DNA of 64,000 nucleotides, taken from NCBI GenBank assembly GCA_963837445.1, contig CAWINK010000016.1, positions 124,001 through 188,000 of the forward strand, written 5' to 3'. Positions 1 through 8,098 of the stretch are shown in pieces. The stretch comes from JACVRW01 sp963837445 (GTDB taxonomy: Bacteria > Actinomycetota > Thermoleophilia > Solirubrobacterales > Thermoleophilaceae). Each line of letters opens with the position of its first letter. Position 1 is the first letter of the stretch. The position numbers and the translations under genes are program-made. The notes under the pieces are model-generated. The model was given only the letters and a program-made list of their open reading frames with translations. It had not been told where the DNA came from and searched no databases.

Positions 1-1101
1 AACCCGGTGATCATGCTCGACGAGGTCGACAAGGTCGGCGCCGACTGGCGCGGCGACCCCAGCGCGGCCCTGCTCGAGGTGCTCGACCCGGCCCAGAACC
101 ACTCGTTCCGCGACCACTACCTCGACGTGGAGCTCGACCTCTCCGAGGTCGTGTTCATCGCCACGGCCAACCTGGCCGAGACGATCCCCGCGCCGCTGCT
201 CGACCGCATGGAGGTCGTGCGCTTCGACGGCTACACCACCGACGAGAAGGTCGCGATCGCAAGGGGCTACCTGTGGCCGCGTCAGCGCGACCGCAACGGC
301 CTGCGCGAGGACGAGGTCGCGATCGGCGACGCGGTGCTGCGCACCGTGGTGACCGAGTACACCCGCGAGGCGGGCGTGCGCCAGCTCGAGCGCGAGCTCG
401 GCACGCTGCTCCGAAAGACCGCGACGCGCATCGCGTCGAGCACGGTCGAGCCCCCGGTGGAGATCGGGGAGGAGGAGGTGCGCGAGGCCCTCGGGCGCCA
501 GCGCTTCTTCCAGGAGTCGGCCGAGCGCACGGCGATCCCCGGCGTGGCCACGGGCCTGTCAGTGACAGGCGCCGGCGGCGACGTGCTGTTCATCGAGGCG
601 ACCTCGATGAAGGGCAAGGACAGCCTGGTGCTCACCGGGCAGCTTGGCGACGTCATGAAGGAGTCCGCGCGGATCGCGCTCTCGTATGTCCGCGGCCACT
701 CGGAGTCGCTCGACATCGACGAGGACGCGTTCGACGGACGGGAGTTCCACCTCCACGTGCCGGCGGGCGCGATCCCGAAGGACGGTCCGAGCGCGGGCAT
801 CACGATGACGACCGCGCTTGCGTCGCTCCTGAGCGGCCGGCCGGTGAGGCACACGGTGGGCATGACCGGCGAGGTCACGCTCCAGGGCCGCGTGCTGCCG
901 ATCGGCGGCCTCAAGCAGAAGGTGCTGGCCGCGCACGCGGCGGGGCTCACGGACGTGATCCTGCCGGAGCGCAACCGCGCCGACCTCGACGACGTGCCGG
1001 AGGAGGTCCGCGACGCGATGACCTTCCATCCGGTGATGACCATCGACGAGGTACTCGACGTGGCGCTGGAGCCGGCTCAGACGCCGGCCATCGCCGCCTA
1101 G
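1..1101 (+). CDS. lon: ATP-dependent Lon protease, C-terminal part (5' end outside window)
   Basis: Lon degrades misfolded and regulatory proteins in the cytoplasm as an ATP-driven hexamer. The frame is already open at base 1, so only about 366 C-terminal residues are here. They cover the end of the AAA+ module (MLDEVDKVG Walker B, FIATANLAETIPAPLLDRME sensor region), the small alpha-helical subdomain, and the whole S16 protease domain. The catalytic Ser lies in PKDGPSAGITM (codon 790-792). By alignment with E. coli Lon, the catalytic Lys is the second Lys of GGLKQK (codon 919-921). The spacing of the pair, 43 residues, equals the E. coli spacing. The frame is intact to its stop, which lies 7 bp from the convergent next gene. 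Identity is very secure. Confidence 0.97.
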   Translation, partial: NPVIMLDEVDKVGADWRGDPSAALLEVLDPAQNHSFRDHYLDVELDLSEVVFIATANLAETIPAPLLDRMEVVRFDGYTTDEKVAIARGYLWPRQRDRNGLREDEVAIGDAVLRTVVTEYTREAGVRQLERELGTLLRKTATRIASSTVEPPVEIGEEEVREALGRQRFFQESAERTAIPGVATGLSVTGAGGDVLFIEATSMKGKDSLVLTGQLGDVMKESARIALSYVRGHSESLDIDEDAFDGREFHLHVPAGAIPKDGPSAGITMTTALASLLSGRPVRHTVGMTGEVTLQGRVLPIGGLKQKVLAAHAAGLTDVILPERNRADLDDVPEEVRDAMTFHPVMTIDEVLDVALEPAQTPAIAA

Positions 1102-1108
1102 AGATCTC

Positions 1109-2275
1109 CTAGGCGACGCCCGCCAGCAGCACGATCACGACGATCACGACGAAGAGGGCCAGGGCCACGGCGACGGCAAGCCGCGGGCCCCAGGCCCGCA
1201 GATAGGACGCCGGCCCCCGGTCTTGCACAGGCGAGACCGGGGGTATCTGCGGAGTCGGCCCCGGTCGCTCGCCGATCTGGATGGTCCGCCGCTCGGAGGG
1301 CGGGAGCGGTGGGGCGGCGAGATCGGACGGCGGTGCGGGTTCCTCGGCGGGATCGACGTCGTCATCGAGCGAGGCGGTCCCGCGGTCGGCGAGCGGCTTG
1401 GGCACGGCCCGGGCATCGGCGCTCGGCCGGCCGGTGGCCGCGGCCCGGGCCCGCGACATCCACGCGTTGCGCTCCAGGCGGGCCCTGTCGCGTGCCTCGG
1501 CGAGGGCGTCGCGCTCGCCCTCGGCTGCGCTGAGCTTCTGAAGCACCTCGTCGCGCGCGCCGCGCGCCTCCTCGGCCTCGGCGAGCGCAGCATCGCGCGC
1601 GACCACGGCGGCGTCACGCTCGGCCCCGGCGGCGTCGCGCTCGTCGCGCAGGCGGTCGGAGTCCTCGGCGGCGGCCTCCTCGGTCAGGGCGATCGCGGCG
1701 CGCGCCTGCTCGAGCTCCGCCTCGAGCTCGCGGATCTTCGTGTGCTCGCCCCTCAGGCGCTCGCGCAGCTCCTTCGCCGCCTCCGAGTGCGCGGCCCGCG
1801 TGCGTTCCAGCTCCTCGCCCACCCGCTCGACCTCGGCAAGGGCGGCGGCAAGCTCGCCCTCGAGGACCGCGCTGCGGGGGCGTCGGGCGGGCAGGCGATC
1901 CGCGGACGGGGTCGCGTCCTTCACCTCGCCGTGCGCCGCGGAGCCACCCGGCGCCGGCAGCTGCACCGCGAGGTCCGGGCTAACCGTGAGCTCCGCGTCG
2001 TCGAAGTTTGCGGGCTCGCCCCTCCATGTGAAGGCGGCCACCCAGTCCTGCGCCTCCGCGGGCGCCCACGGCTTGTGGTCGAGCACCGCCAGCATCCGCC
2101 GCCGCTCGCCGTCCACCTGAACGTCGAGCGTCGGCCTGAGGAAGCGGTGGCCCCGCAGCCCGGACCAGCGCCCGACGAGCTCGAGGCGATCGCGCGAGGT
2201 CCACTCGAAGCGCTGGACTTCGAAGGCCACTCCTGGGGCGACCGGGCTGGGAGGGGACGTGGACTCCGGGGACAC
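1109..2275 (-). CDS. coiled-coil protein with C-terminal membrane anchor, unknown function
   Basis: 388-residue protein with a GTG start. Residues 1-110 form a compact domain (FEVQRFEWTSRDRLELVGRW, then a region containing WAPAEAQDW) that I cannot assign to a named family. Residues about 130-280 are a charged Ala/Glu/Arg heptad-like coiled coil. A Pro-rich linker follows. The last 22 residues (LAVAVALALFVVIVVIVLLAGV) are a single transmembrane helix at the extreme C terminus, so most of the protein should face the cytoplasm as a tail-anchored protein. It starts 5 bp after the SDR gene at 2281-3027 and is probably cotranscribed with it. No catalytic motif is visible and I assign no function. 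Confidence 0.8.
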   Translation of the reverse strand: MSPESTSPPSPVAPGVAFEVQRFEWTSRDRLELVGRWSGLRGHRFLRPTLDVQVDGERRRMLAVLDHKPWAPAEAQDWVAAFTWRGEPANFDDAELTVSPDLAVQLPAPGGSAAHGEVKDATPSADRLPARRPRSAVLEGELAAALAEVERVGEELERTRAAHSEAAKELRERLRGEHTKIRELEAELEQARAAIALTEEAAAEDSDRLRDERDAAGAERDAAVVARDAALAEAEEARGARDEVLQKLSAAEGERDALAEARDRARLERNAWMSRARAAATGRPSADARAVPKPLADRGTASLDDDVDPAEEPAPPSDLAAPPLPPSERRTIQIGERPGPTPQIPPVSPVQDRGPASYLRAWGPRLAVAVALALFVVIVVIVLLAGVA

Positions 2276-2280
2276 CGCGA

Positions 2281-3027
2281 TCAGATGCTCCTCGTGAGGC
2301 CGCCGTCCACCAGCAGCGCGACTCCGGTGATGTAGCTCGCCCGCTCGGAGCAGAGGAAGGCCGCGGCCGCGGCGATCTCGTCGGCGGTTCCGAGCCGGCC
2401 GGCCGGAATCTCGTCGCGTGCGACCTTCTCGGCCTCCTCGATCGAGCCGTGCAGGTGAGCGATGCGGTCCGTGGCGATCCGCCCCGGCAGGATCGTGTTG
2501 AGCGTGATGCCGTCGCCGGCGAGCTTGCGGGCGAGGGTCTTGAACGCACCCAGGAGGCCGGGGCGGTGCGAGTTCGACAGCATCAGCGTCGGGATCGGCT
2601 CGCGCGCGGCGGACGAGGACACGCTCACGATGCGGCCGAAGCGGCGCTCGCGCATCCCCGGAACGACCCGCTCGATCATCTCGATCGGCGCGATGACCAG
2701 CTCACGGTGCGCGGCCTCCCACTGATCGCGGCTGAACTCGAGCGGATCGGCGCCCGCCGGGCCGCCGGTGTTGGTCACGAGAACGTCGATCGGACCGAGG
2801 TCGCGCTCGACCTGCTCGAGCAGCTCGGGTGCCGCGTCGAGGTCGAGCGTGTCGTGCACGTACGGCTGGGCGCCGATCTCGCCGGCCGCCGCCTCGATCT
2901 TCTCGCGCGTCCGGGAGCTGACCGCCACCCGCGCGCCCTCACGAGCCAGCTCACGGGCGATGCCCAAGCCGATGCCCTGCGAGGCGCCCGTCACGAGCGC
3001 GACCCTGCCCTCGAGGCCAAGATCCAT
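2281..3027 (-). CDS. atypical short-chain dehydrogenase/reductase
   Basis: 248-residue Rossmann protein starting at MDLGLEGRVALVTG. The frame is open further upstream, but that part lacks protein-like sequence and overlaps the divergent small gene, so the ATG at 3025-3027 was chosen. The nucleotide-binding motif TGASQGIGLGIA, the NTGG motif (NAG equivalent) and a C-terminal region typical of SDRs (TGVALLVDGGLTRSI) are all present. The catalytic YxxxK is not: after the SVSSSAA strand the sequence reads LSNSHRPGLLGAFK. That resembles a divergent SDR subgroup rather than FabG. It may reduce or oxidise a 3-oxoacyl-like substrate, or may have lost that chemistry; the substrate is unknown. First gene of a two-gene operon with the coiled-coil protein. 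Confidence 0.85.
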   Translation of the reverse strand: MDLGLEGRVALVTGASQGIGLGIARELAREGARVAVSSRTREKIEAAAGEIGAQPYVHDTLDLDAAPELLEQVERDLGPIDVLVTNTGGPAGADPLEFSRDQWEAAHRELVIAPIEMIERVVPGMRERRFGRIVSVSSSAAREPIPTLMLSNSHRPGLLGAFKTLARKLAGDGITLNTILPGRIATDRIAHLHGSIEEAEKVARDEIPAGRLGTADEIAAAAAFLCSERASYITGVALLVDGGLTRSI

Positions 3028-3067
3028 GAGGCGCAGATTATCCGTGAGCGGGTGTAAGGTCGCGCCG

Positions 3068-3241
3068 ATGCCCGGCCTACGGCTACTCCTGCGAATGGCG
3101 CCCTTCCTGGTCGGGGCGCTGGCCACCGCGGTCTGGCTCCAGCGCCGGCGCCCTCAGCCCGTGGCCCTCGAACCGCCGCCCCCGGTGCCGCAGATCGACA
3201 TCGTGAGCGTGGTTGACGATCTTCTGAACGTCGGGCGCTAG
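3068..3241 (+). CDS. small single-pass membrane protein, 57 aa
   Basis: Short ATG-initiated frame divergent from the SDR gene, 40 bp between starts. It begins MPGLRLLLRMAPFLVGALAT: a short basic N terminus and a transmembrane helix at about residues 9-24. A basic stretch (QRRRPQ) and a Pro-rich linker follow, then an acidic/hydrophobic tail (IDIVSVVDDLLNV). The codon pattern is consistent with coding, and the helix followed by positive residues suggests N-out/C-in or an anchored tail. I do not recognise a family. It lies upstream of the c-di-AMP riboswitch and ends at a TAG, so it is probably separately transcribed. Moderately sure it is real. Confidence 0.55.
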   Translation: MPGLRLLLRMAPFLVGALATAVWLQRRRPQPVALEPPPPVPQIDIVSVVDDLLNVGR

Positions 3242-3307
3242 TACCCCATTCGGGTGATAGGCCGGAGCGACTACTGCTCCGATGTGCTTGGATGTACGAC
3301 TTCTGAT

Positions 3308-3448
3308 TCGAACTGCCGAGTTCTCGCCGTCCCGATGGCGAGGAACGGGGGACCCATTGCGGCCGTTGAGGCCGCTGGGGCGAATCGCGACAGCCGTGTC
3401 GCGTAGCGCCACTTTCCGGCGCGAGCCCGTCAGCTCACCTCGTAGGCA
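3308..3448 (+). promoter_or_regulatory. c-di-AMP riboswitch (ydaO-yuaA class)
   Basis: The leader contains the hallmark ydaO blocks in order: GAGGAACGGGGGACCCA near 3339-3355, GGGGCGAATCGCGACAG near 3377-3393, and the 3' block AGCCCGTCAGCTCACCTCG near 3424-3442, followed by TAGGC. These match the conserved core of c-di-AMP riboswitches placed ahead of resuscitation-promoting-factor and other cell-wall hydrolase genes in actinobacteria. Family knowledge: c-di-AMP binding usually turns expression off. The element ends about 20 bp before the GTG start of the Rpf-like gene, with a strong Shine-Dalgarno (GGAAAGGGGA, 3451-3460) between them. The boundaries are approximate. Confidence 0.88.
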
Positions 3449-3468
3449 CAGGAAAGGGGAAACGTCAG

Positions 3469-4062
3469 GTGGCAAGGATCTTCGACGCCGTGCGTGGTCC
3501 GCATTTCGCGGTGCTGCTAGTGCTGGCCGCGCTCGCCGTGGCGGCCGTGCCGGCACTCGCGGACCCCGGCGCCTCGGCCTCGGGCGGCGCCAGTGCCTCC
3601 AGCGAGGTCGTGGTCAAGCGCGGCGATCGCGGCTCTGCCGTGCGGAGCATCCAGCAGCAGCTCGGGATCCCCGCCGATGGCGTCTTCGGGCCGCAGACCG
3701 AGCGGGCCGTGAAGCGCTTCCAGCGCCAGCACGACCTCGTGCCCGACGGCATCGTCGGACCGCTGACGCGCGGCGCACTCGGACTCAGGCCGTTCAGCAG
3801 CCGCTCCGTGCGCCGCACGAGCGGTCGCAGCGTGAACATCCCCGCCGTCCTTCAGCGGATCGCCCGGTGCGAGTCGGGCGGCAACCCGCGCGCCGTCTCA
3901 CCCGGCGGCCAGTACCGCGGCAAGTACCAGTTCAGCCGATCGACCTGGCGCGCCCTCGGCGGCAGCGGTGACCCGGCTGACGCACCGGAGTGGCTGCAGG
4001 ACCGGATCGCGCTGAAGCTGTACCGCCGCAGCGGCACCGCGCCCTGGCCGAACTGCGGCTAG
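3469..4062 (+). CDS. secreted Rpf-like transglycosylase with peptidoglycan-binding domain
   Basis: 197-residue exported cell-wall hydrolase with a GTG start and strong ribosome binding site at 3451-3460. Residues 1-31 are a signal peptide (FAVLLVLAALAVAAVPALA, cleavage near ALA-DP). Residues about 50-104 are a PG_binding_1 domain (GDRGSAVRSIQQQLG, DGVFGPQTERAVKRFQ, DGIVGPLT). Residues about 122-197 are an Rpf/transglycosylase-like domain with the catalytic Glu at about E135 in RCESGGNP and the GKYQFSRSTW motif. It should cleave glycan strands and promote growth or resuscitation. It is controlled by the c-di-AMP riboswitch just upstream. Its TAG stop shares four bases with the stop of the convergent MFS gene. 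Confidence 0.93.
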   Translation: MARIFDAVRGPHFAVLLVLAALAVAAVPALADPGASASGGASASSEVVVKRGDRGSAVRSIQQQLGIPADGVFGPQTERAVKRFQRQHDLVPDGIVGPLTRGALGLRPFSSRSVRRTSGRSVNIPAVLQRIARCESGGNPRAVSPGGQYRGKYQFSRSTWRALGGSGDPADAPEWLQDRIALKLYRRSGTAPWPNCG

Positions 4063-5216
4063 GCGCCTAGACGAGCAGCGGCGGCCTGCCGCCGCCGGTT
4101 CGCGGTCAGCCCGAGCAGGGTCACGACGCATGCGACGGCCAGCGCGGTATAGGGCACCGCGTCGGCAGTGGCGTCAGCGATCGCGCCACCGCTGCCCGCG
4201 CCGACGATGTGGCCCACGGCCCACGCGAGGTTCGAGAGCGAGAATGCGAGCGCCTGGTCCAACCCGGCGTCCTCGGCCGCGTCCGACAGCATCGCCATCC
4301 CAGGCGCCCAGAACACGGCGAGGCATGCGATGGCGAGCACGACGGCCAGGCCGAGAAGGACAGCGGTTCCCGGCAGTGGCAGCACCACCGCCATGACGGC
4401 CGCCCCCATCAGGCCAGCGCGGATCGGCGTCAGCCGGCCGGCGCGGTCCGACCAGCGCCCGGCGACCGGGCTGATGGTCGCCTCGACGGCCGCCGCCACG
4501 AGGAACAGCGCCCCGATGGCGGCTCCGGAGGCGCCCAGGTCGTCCATCCGAAGCGGCACCAGGACCTCGATCACGCCGGCAAAGAGCGCCGGGATGGTGA
4601 ACAGCCAGAAGCCCGCCAGCACGGCGGGCCGCCGCAGCGTGCGCAGCATCGCGCGGATACCGGGGCTCGCCTCTGGCTCCACACCCGGCATCGACCATGC
4701 CCAGACCCCGAGCGCCGCCGCGAGCACCGACACGGCGCTGAACACTGCCTCGGGGCTGAGCACCGTGGCCGCCCCGCCGAGCACCGGGCCGAGCAGCACG
4801 CCCACGATCGCTGCGCTGAGCGCCGCGCCGATCAGCTCGCCGCGCCGCTCGGGCGGCGCGGCGGACACGAGCCACGCCATGCCGGCGGCCCACATGCAGG
4901 CCCCGCCGATCCCCTGGACGAAGCGCGCGCCGTCAAGCAGCACGATGTGCCCCGCGAAGGCGAAGGCCAAGCTCGAGAGGCCGAGCATGGCGAGCCCGGC
5001 CATCAGGGTCGGCTTGACGCCCCAGCGGATCGCGAGCCAGCCGGCGGGCAGCGCGCCGGCGAACGTGCCCGCCGGGTAGGCGGCGGTCAGGATCCCCGCG
5101 CCGGTCTTCGACAGGTCCAGCTCGTCGGAGTAGTGCGGGAGCAGCGGTGCGACCGCGGCGAAGAACATCGTGTCCACGAGCACCACCGCGGCGACGAGCC
5201 AGAAGAGCCGGCGCAT
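4059..5216 (-). CDS. MFS transporter
   Basis: 385-residue major facilitator starting MRRLFWLVAAVVLVDTMFFA, with about 12 hydrophobic helices, so an inner-membrane secondary transporter. The frame stays open upstream of 5216, but that stretch lies inside the divergent M20 gene and is not membrane-like, so the ATG at 5214-5216 was chosen. Visible motifs: DELDLSKTGAGILTAAYPAG in TM2 and a motif-A-like loop (GWLAIRWGVKPTLMAG). The second half contains RWSDRAGRLTPIRAG in the equivalent loop. The overall pattern resembles drug/sugar efflux MFS proteins, but the substrate cannot be read from sequence. Convergent with the Rpf-like gene, divergent from the dipeptidase with only 18 bp between starts. 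Confidence 0.87.
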   Translation of the reverse strand: MRRLFWLVAAVVLVDTMFFAAVAPLLPHYSDELDLSKTGAGILTAAYPAGTFAGALPAGWLAIRWGVKPTLMAGLAMLGLSSLAFAFAGHIVLLDGARFVQGIGGACMWAAGMAWLVSAAPPERRGELIGAALSAAIVGVLLGPVLGGAATVLSPEAVFSAVSVLAAALGVWAWSMPGVEPEASPGIRAMLRTLRRPAVLAGFWLFTIPALFAGVIEVLVPLRMDDLGASGAAIGALFLVAAAVEATISPVAGRWSDRAGRLTPIRAGLMGAAVMAVVLPLPGTAVLLGLAVVLAIACLAVFWAPGMAMLSDAAEDAGLDQALAFSLSNLAWAVGHIVGAGSGGAIADATADAVPYTALAVACVVTLLGLTANRRRQAAAARLGA

Positions 5217-5234
5217 CCTTACGATGCTACGTGA

Positions 5235-6551
5235 GTGATGCCGCCGATTCGCGAAGAGCTCGAAGACTGGTTGCGCATCCCGTCGGTCTCGACAGGCGAG
5301 GGGGATGCCGATGCCCTCGGCCGCGCGTGCGACTGGGTTCTGGAGCGCATCGAGGCCGCCGGGGGCAGCGCGGAGCGGGTGGTTGTGAACGGCAGCAACC
5401 CGATGGCGGTGGGGGAGCTGCGCGCCTCGCGCCCCGATGCGCCCACCGTTCTCTCCTATGGGCACTACGACGTCCAGGACCCCGGGCCGCTCGATGCGTG
5501 GGAGTCGCCGCCGTTCGAGCCGACCGAGCGCGAGGGCCGCCTCTACGCGCGCGGCGCCGCCGACGACAAGGGCAACTTCCTGCCGCTGCTGCACGTGGCC
5601 TGCGAGCTTGCCCGCGCCGGTGAGCTACCGGTGAACGTGCGCTTCCTGGTCGAGGGCGAGGAGGAGGTGGGGAGCGTCTCGCTCCTCACCTACCTGCGCG
5701 ACCAGCCTCAGGACGCCGACTGCGTGATCGTCTTCGACTCGCTTATGGCCGACGAACGCACGCCCGCGATCAACACCGGCGCACGCGGCCTCGTGCAGGG
5801 GCCCGTGGAGGTCCGCACCGGGCGTCGCGACCTGCACTCGGGCCTCTATGGCGGCGCCGTGCTGAACGCGACCCACGTGCTCATGGGCATCCTGCGGGAG
5901 CTGCTCCCCGACCCAGCCGGCCGCGTTCGCGAGGAGCTCCGCGCCGGGGTGGCGAGCCCGAGCGCGGAGGAGCGCGAGTCATGGGGCCGCCTTCCGAGCG
6001 GCGCGGAGATGATCGCCGAGGCGGGCGCCGCGGAGGTCACGGCCGGCGCGGCCGATGAGTTCTGGGAGCGCACCGGCGCCGAGCCTGCTGTGGACGTGAA
6101 CATGCTCGCGAGCGGCGAGCCGCGCACCGTCATCCCGTCGGTGGCCCGCGCGCAGGTGAGCGTGCGGCTCGCGCCCGGGCAGCGTGCGGAGCAGATCGGC
6201 GCGGAGCTCGAGCGGCTGCTGCGTGCCGCCACGCCGGACGGCGCCGAGGTCTCGATCGACCTCGACCTGTCAGACCCCGCGCTGTTCGACGCCGGCGAGC
6301 CAGCACTCCAACTCGCTGCCGGAGCGTTCGAGCGCGCGTGCGGAACGCCACCGGCGTTCGTTCGGCTGGGCGGAACCTTGCCGCTCCTCGCCGTGCTGGC
6401 GGAGCAGGGCACGCCGACGATCGTGAGCGGCTTCGCACTGGGCGCAGACGCCTTTCACGCGCCCAATGAGAGCTACCGGCTCGAGAGTCTCAGGCTGGGC
6501 GAGCTCACGGCGCGCGAGCTGTATCGCTCCCTGGCCGACCTCCCGCGCTAG
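5235..6551 (+). CDS. M20 family dipeptidase/metallopeptidase
   Basis: About 438 residues. Start is GTG at 5235 or ATG at 5238; one residue differs. The protein fits the M20 di-zinc aminoacyl-hydrolase fold. The metal and catalytic residues appear in order: YGHYDVQDPG (His and Asp), RGAADDKGN (bridging Asp), EGEEEVGS (catalytic Glu and ligand), FDSLM (Asp ligand) and DAFHAPNE (His). The lid/dimerisation insertion contains RDLHSGLYGG. It is similar in length and motif spelling to the carnosinase-like dipeptidases annotated as 'dipeptidase' in actinobacteria, and should hydrolyse dipeptides or related amides in the cytoplasm. The exact substrate is unknown. Confidence 0.93.
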   Translation: MMPPIREELEDWLRIPSVSTGEGDADALGRACDWVLERIEAAGGSAERVVVNGSNPMAVGELRASRPDAPTVLSYGHYDVQDPGPLDAWESPPFEPTEREGRLYARGAADDKGNFLPLLHVACELARAGELPVNVRFLVEGEEEVGSVSLLTYLRDQPQDADCVIVFDSLMADERTPAINTGARGLVQGPVEVRTGRRDLHSGLYGGAVLNATHVLMGILRELLPDPAGRVREELRAGVASPSAEERESWGRLPSGAEMIAEAGAAEVTAGAADEFWERTGAEPAVDVNMLASGEPRTVIPSVARAQVSVRLAPGQRAEQIGAELERLLRAATPDGAEVSIDLDLSDPALFDAGEPALQLAAGAFERACGTPPAFVRLGGTLPLLAVLAEQGTPTIVSGFALGADAFHAPNESYRLESLRLGELTARELYRSLADLPR

Positions 6552-6595
6552 GCGCGGGGCTAAGGCTCGCCCGCCGGGCGCCGATAACACCGGGA

Positions 6596-7489
6596 GTGGT
6601 CCCGCCCAACCGCCATCTCAAGGCCGTCGAATTGGACGGCGCAGTCACAGACCCGTGGGAGCAGCGTTTTCGGCTGCTCGCGGGCAACGTGCGTGCGCTG
6701 ATCTCGCTCCATGATGCGGCCGGATCTTTCATCTACGCGTCGCCGCTCCTGTCCGAGCTCACGGGCGTCCCGCGCGACACCCTGATCGGCAGCCCGATGC
6801 AGGCGCTGATCCACCCGGAGGACTGTGACCGGGTGATGTCCGTGCACCGTGCGTGGGTGCGGGGCCCGGGCGCCAAGACCGTGGAATACCGAGTGCTCGC
6901 CTGCGGCGGTGGCTGGTGCCCCGTCGAGACGACGTTCGTGGCCGGGGAAGGGGCCGAGGTGCAGTGGGTCACCCGCCGCCTGGACGTGGTCGGGGCCGAG
7001 CCGCAGACCACCGCAGAGATCGATCCCGCCACCGGCCTTCCCACCCGCTATTCGCTGCTCGATCGCCTGGCTTGGGCGCTTCATCCCGCCGGCTCGGGCG
7101 CCGCTGCGGTGATCGTGATCAAGCTTGATGGCATGGAGCGGCTCGTGGAGGACCGCGGCCGTCCGGCCACGAGCCTCGTGCTGCGGGAGCTCGGCAGGCA
7201 CGTGAACTCCGTTCTGCGGCCGCTCGACCTGGTCGGGCAGCTCGACGACGATCGCCTCGCCGCCGTCTGCGCCGGCGTGGACGAGGAGACGACCGTCGTC
7301 CGCATCGCCGAGCGCATCCGCGAGGTGGCCGCTCGCCCGCTTGGCGCGGGCGGGCTCCCGCTGATCCCGAGCGTGGGCGCCACCTGCTCCGCCGCGGGGC
7401 AGCGTCGCCCGGCCGCACTGCTTCAGGCCGCGCTCGAGGCGGCCGACGCCGTGAGCGCACGCGGCGGCGACGCGATCCAGCTCGTCTAG
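6596..7489 (+). CDS. PAS domain protein with degenerate GGDEF domain
   Basis: 297 residues, GTG start. Residues about 20-130 form a PAS sensor domain (RFRLLAGNVRALISLHDAAG, IGSPMQALIHPEDCDRVM). Residues about 140-297 form a GGDEF-type domain, seen from DPATGLPTRYSLLDRL at its entry. The catalytic loop is GQLDDDRLA instead of GGDEF, and the usual metal-binding Asp region reads IVIKLDGMERL. It is therefore unlikely to make c-di-GMP and may act as a binding or partner domain (inference). It begins 44 bp after the dipeptidase and could be cotranscribed. Its stop shares CTAG with the convergent methyltransferase gene. No membrane segment. Confidence 0.85.
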   Translation: MVPPNRHLKAVELDGAVTDPWEQRFRLLAGNVRALISLHDAAGSFIYASPLLSELTGVPRDTLIGSPMQALIHPEDCDRVMSVHRAWVRGPGAKTVEYRVLACGGGWCPVETTFVAGEGAEVQWVTRRLDVVGAEPQTTAEIDPATGLPTRYSLLDRLAWALHPAGSGAAAVIVIKLDGMERLVEDRGRPATSLVLRELGRHVNSVLRPLDLVGQLDDDRLAAVCAGVDEETTVVRIAERIREVAARPLGAGGLPLIPSVGATCSAAGQRRPAALLQAALEAADAVSARGGDAIQLV

Positions 7490-8098
7490 CCGCGCCGCAT
7501 GCGGTGAATCGAGACGCGGCTCGCCCGCGGGCTCGTGGTGCTGTGGATGATCCAGCCCTGCTCTGAGGCCCGCGCCAGGAACCCCTCTGCGTGCACGCGG
7601 CCGGGGTCGGCGAGCAGCACCAGGCCGCGCTCGTCCACCAGCCGTGGAAGCAGTGCCAAGCAGCTCGTCGGCGTTGCGGCGCTCGTAGAGCACGTCGGAC
7701 GCGATCACGAGCTGCCACGGCGCCCGGGCGACGATCTCATCCGGATCTCCCCAGGCGCAGCGCAGCGTCTCGACCTCCACCTCGTTCCGCTCCGCGTTGG
7801 CGGCCGTGGCGCGTACGGCGTCGAGCGACCAGTCGGTGGCGAGCACGCGCCCGCCGGCCCGCGCCGCCGCGATGCTCGGGAGCCCGAGTCCGCAGCCAAG
7901 CTCGAGCGTCCGCCTGCCGCGCAGCGACCGGATCGACACGTCGTGGGCGAGCGCAACCGCACTCGCCCACAGCTCCGCCCAGTAAGGCAGGAACTCCTCG
8001 TGCTCGAACGACTCCTCGCTGATCAGCGCCTCGGCGTCGGGCGGCCGCATCAGCTCCACCTCGCCGCCCGGCAGCGGGATGCGCTCGGCGATTATCAC
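7486..8098 (-). pseudogene. class I SAM methyltransferase, frameshifted
   Basis: The N-terminal part reads as a Rossmann methyltransferase of the family-16 / nicotinamide N-methyltransferase-like type: LPYWAELWASAVALAHDV, motif I LELGCGLGLPSIAAA, VLATDWSLDAV, and the post-I strand PWQLVIASDVLYERRNADELL. The frame is then lost. Removing one base of the AA at 7658-7659 restores a continuous protein (LLPRLVDERGLVLLADPGR, ending SRVSIHRMRRG) that stops at 7486-7488, about 203 residues. GTG start, overlapping the pepF stop by four bases (GTGA). So it is last in a thioesterase-pepF-methyltransferase operon. Either a real one-base insertion or a sequencing/assembly error; the clean restoration favours a recent event or an error. 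Confidence 0.8.

Noticed and set aside
282..1043. Long open frames antisense to lon, and similar antisense frames over murE, murD, gcv and other genes
   Set aside because: They are products of extreme GC third-position bias: rich in Arg, Ala, Pro and Ser, with no domain motifs, while the sense frames hold complete families.
4059..4070. Palindrome CTAGGCGCCTAG as a terminator between the Rpf-like and MFS genes
   Set aside because: A 12-bp palindrome with no loop cannot form a stable hairpin, and most of it is MFS coding sequence.
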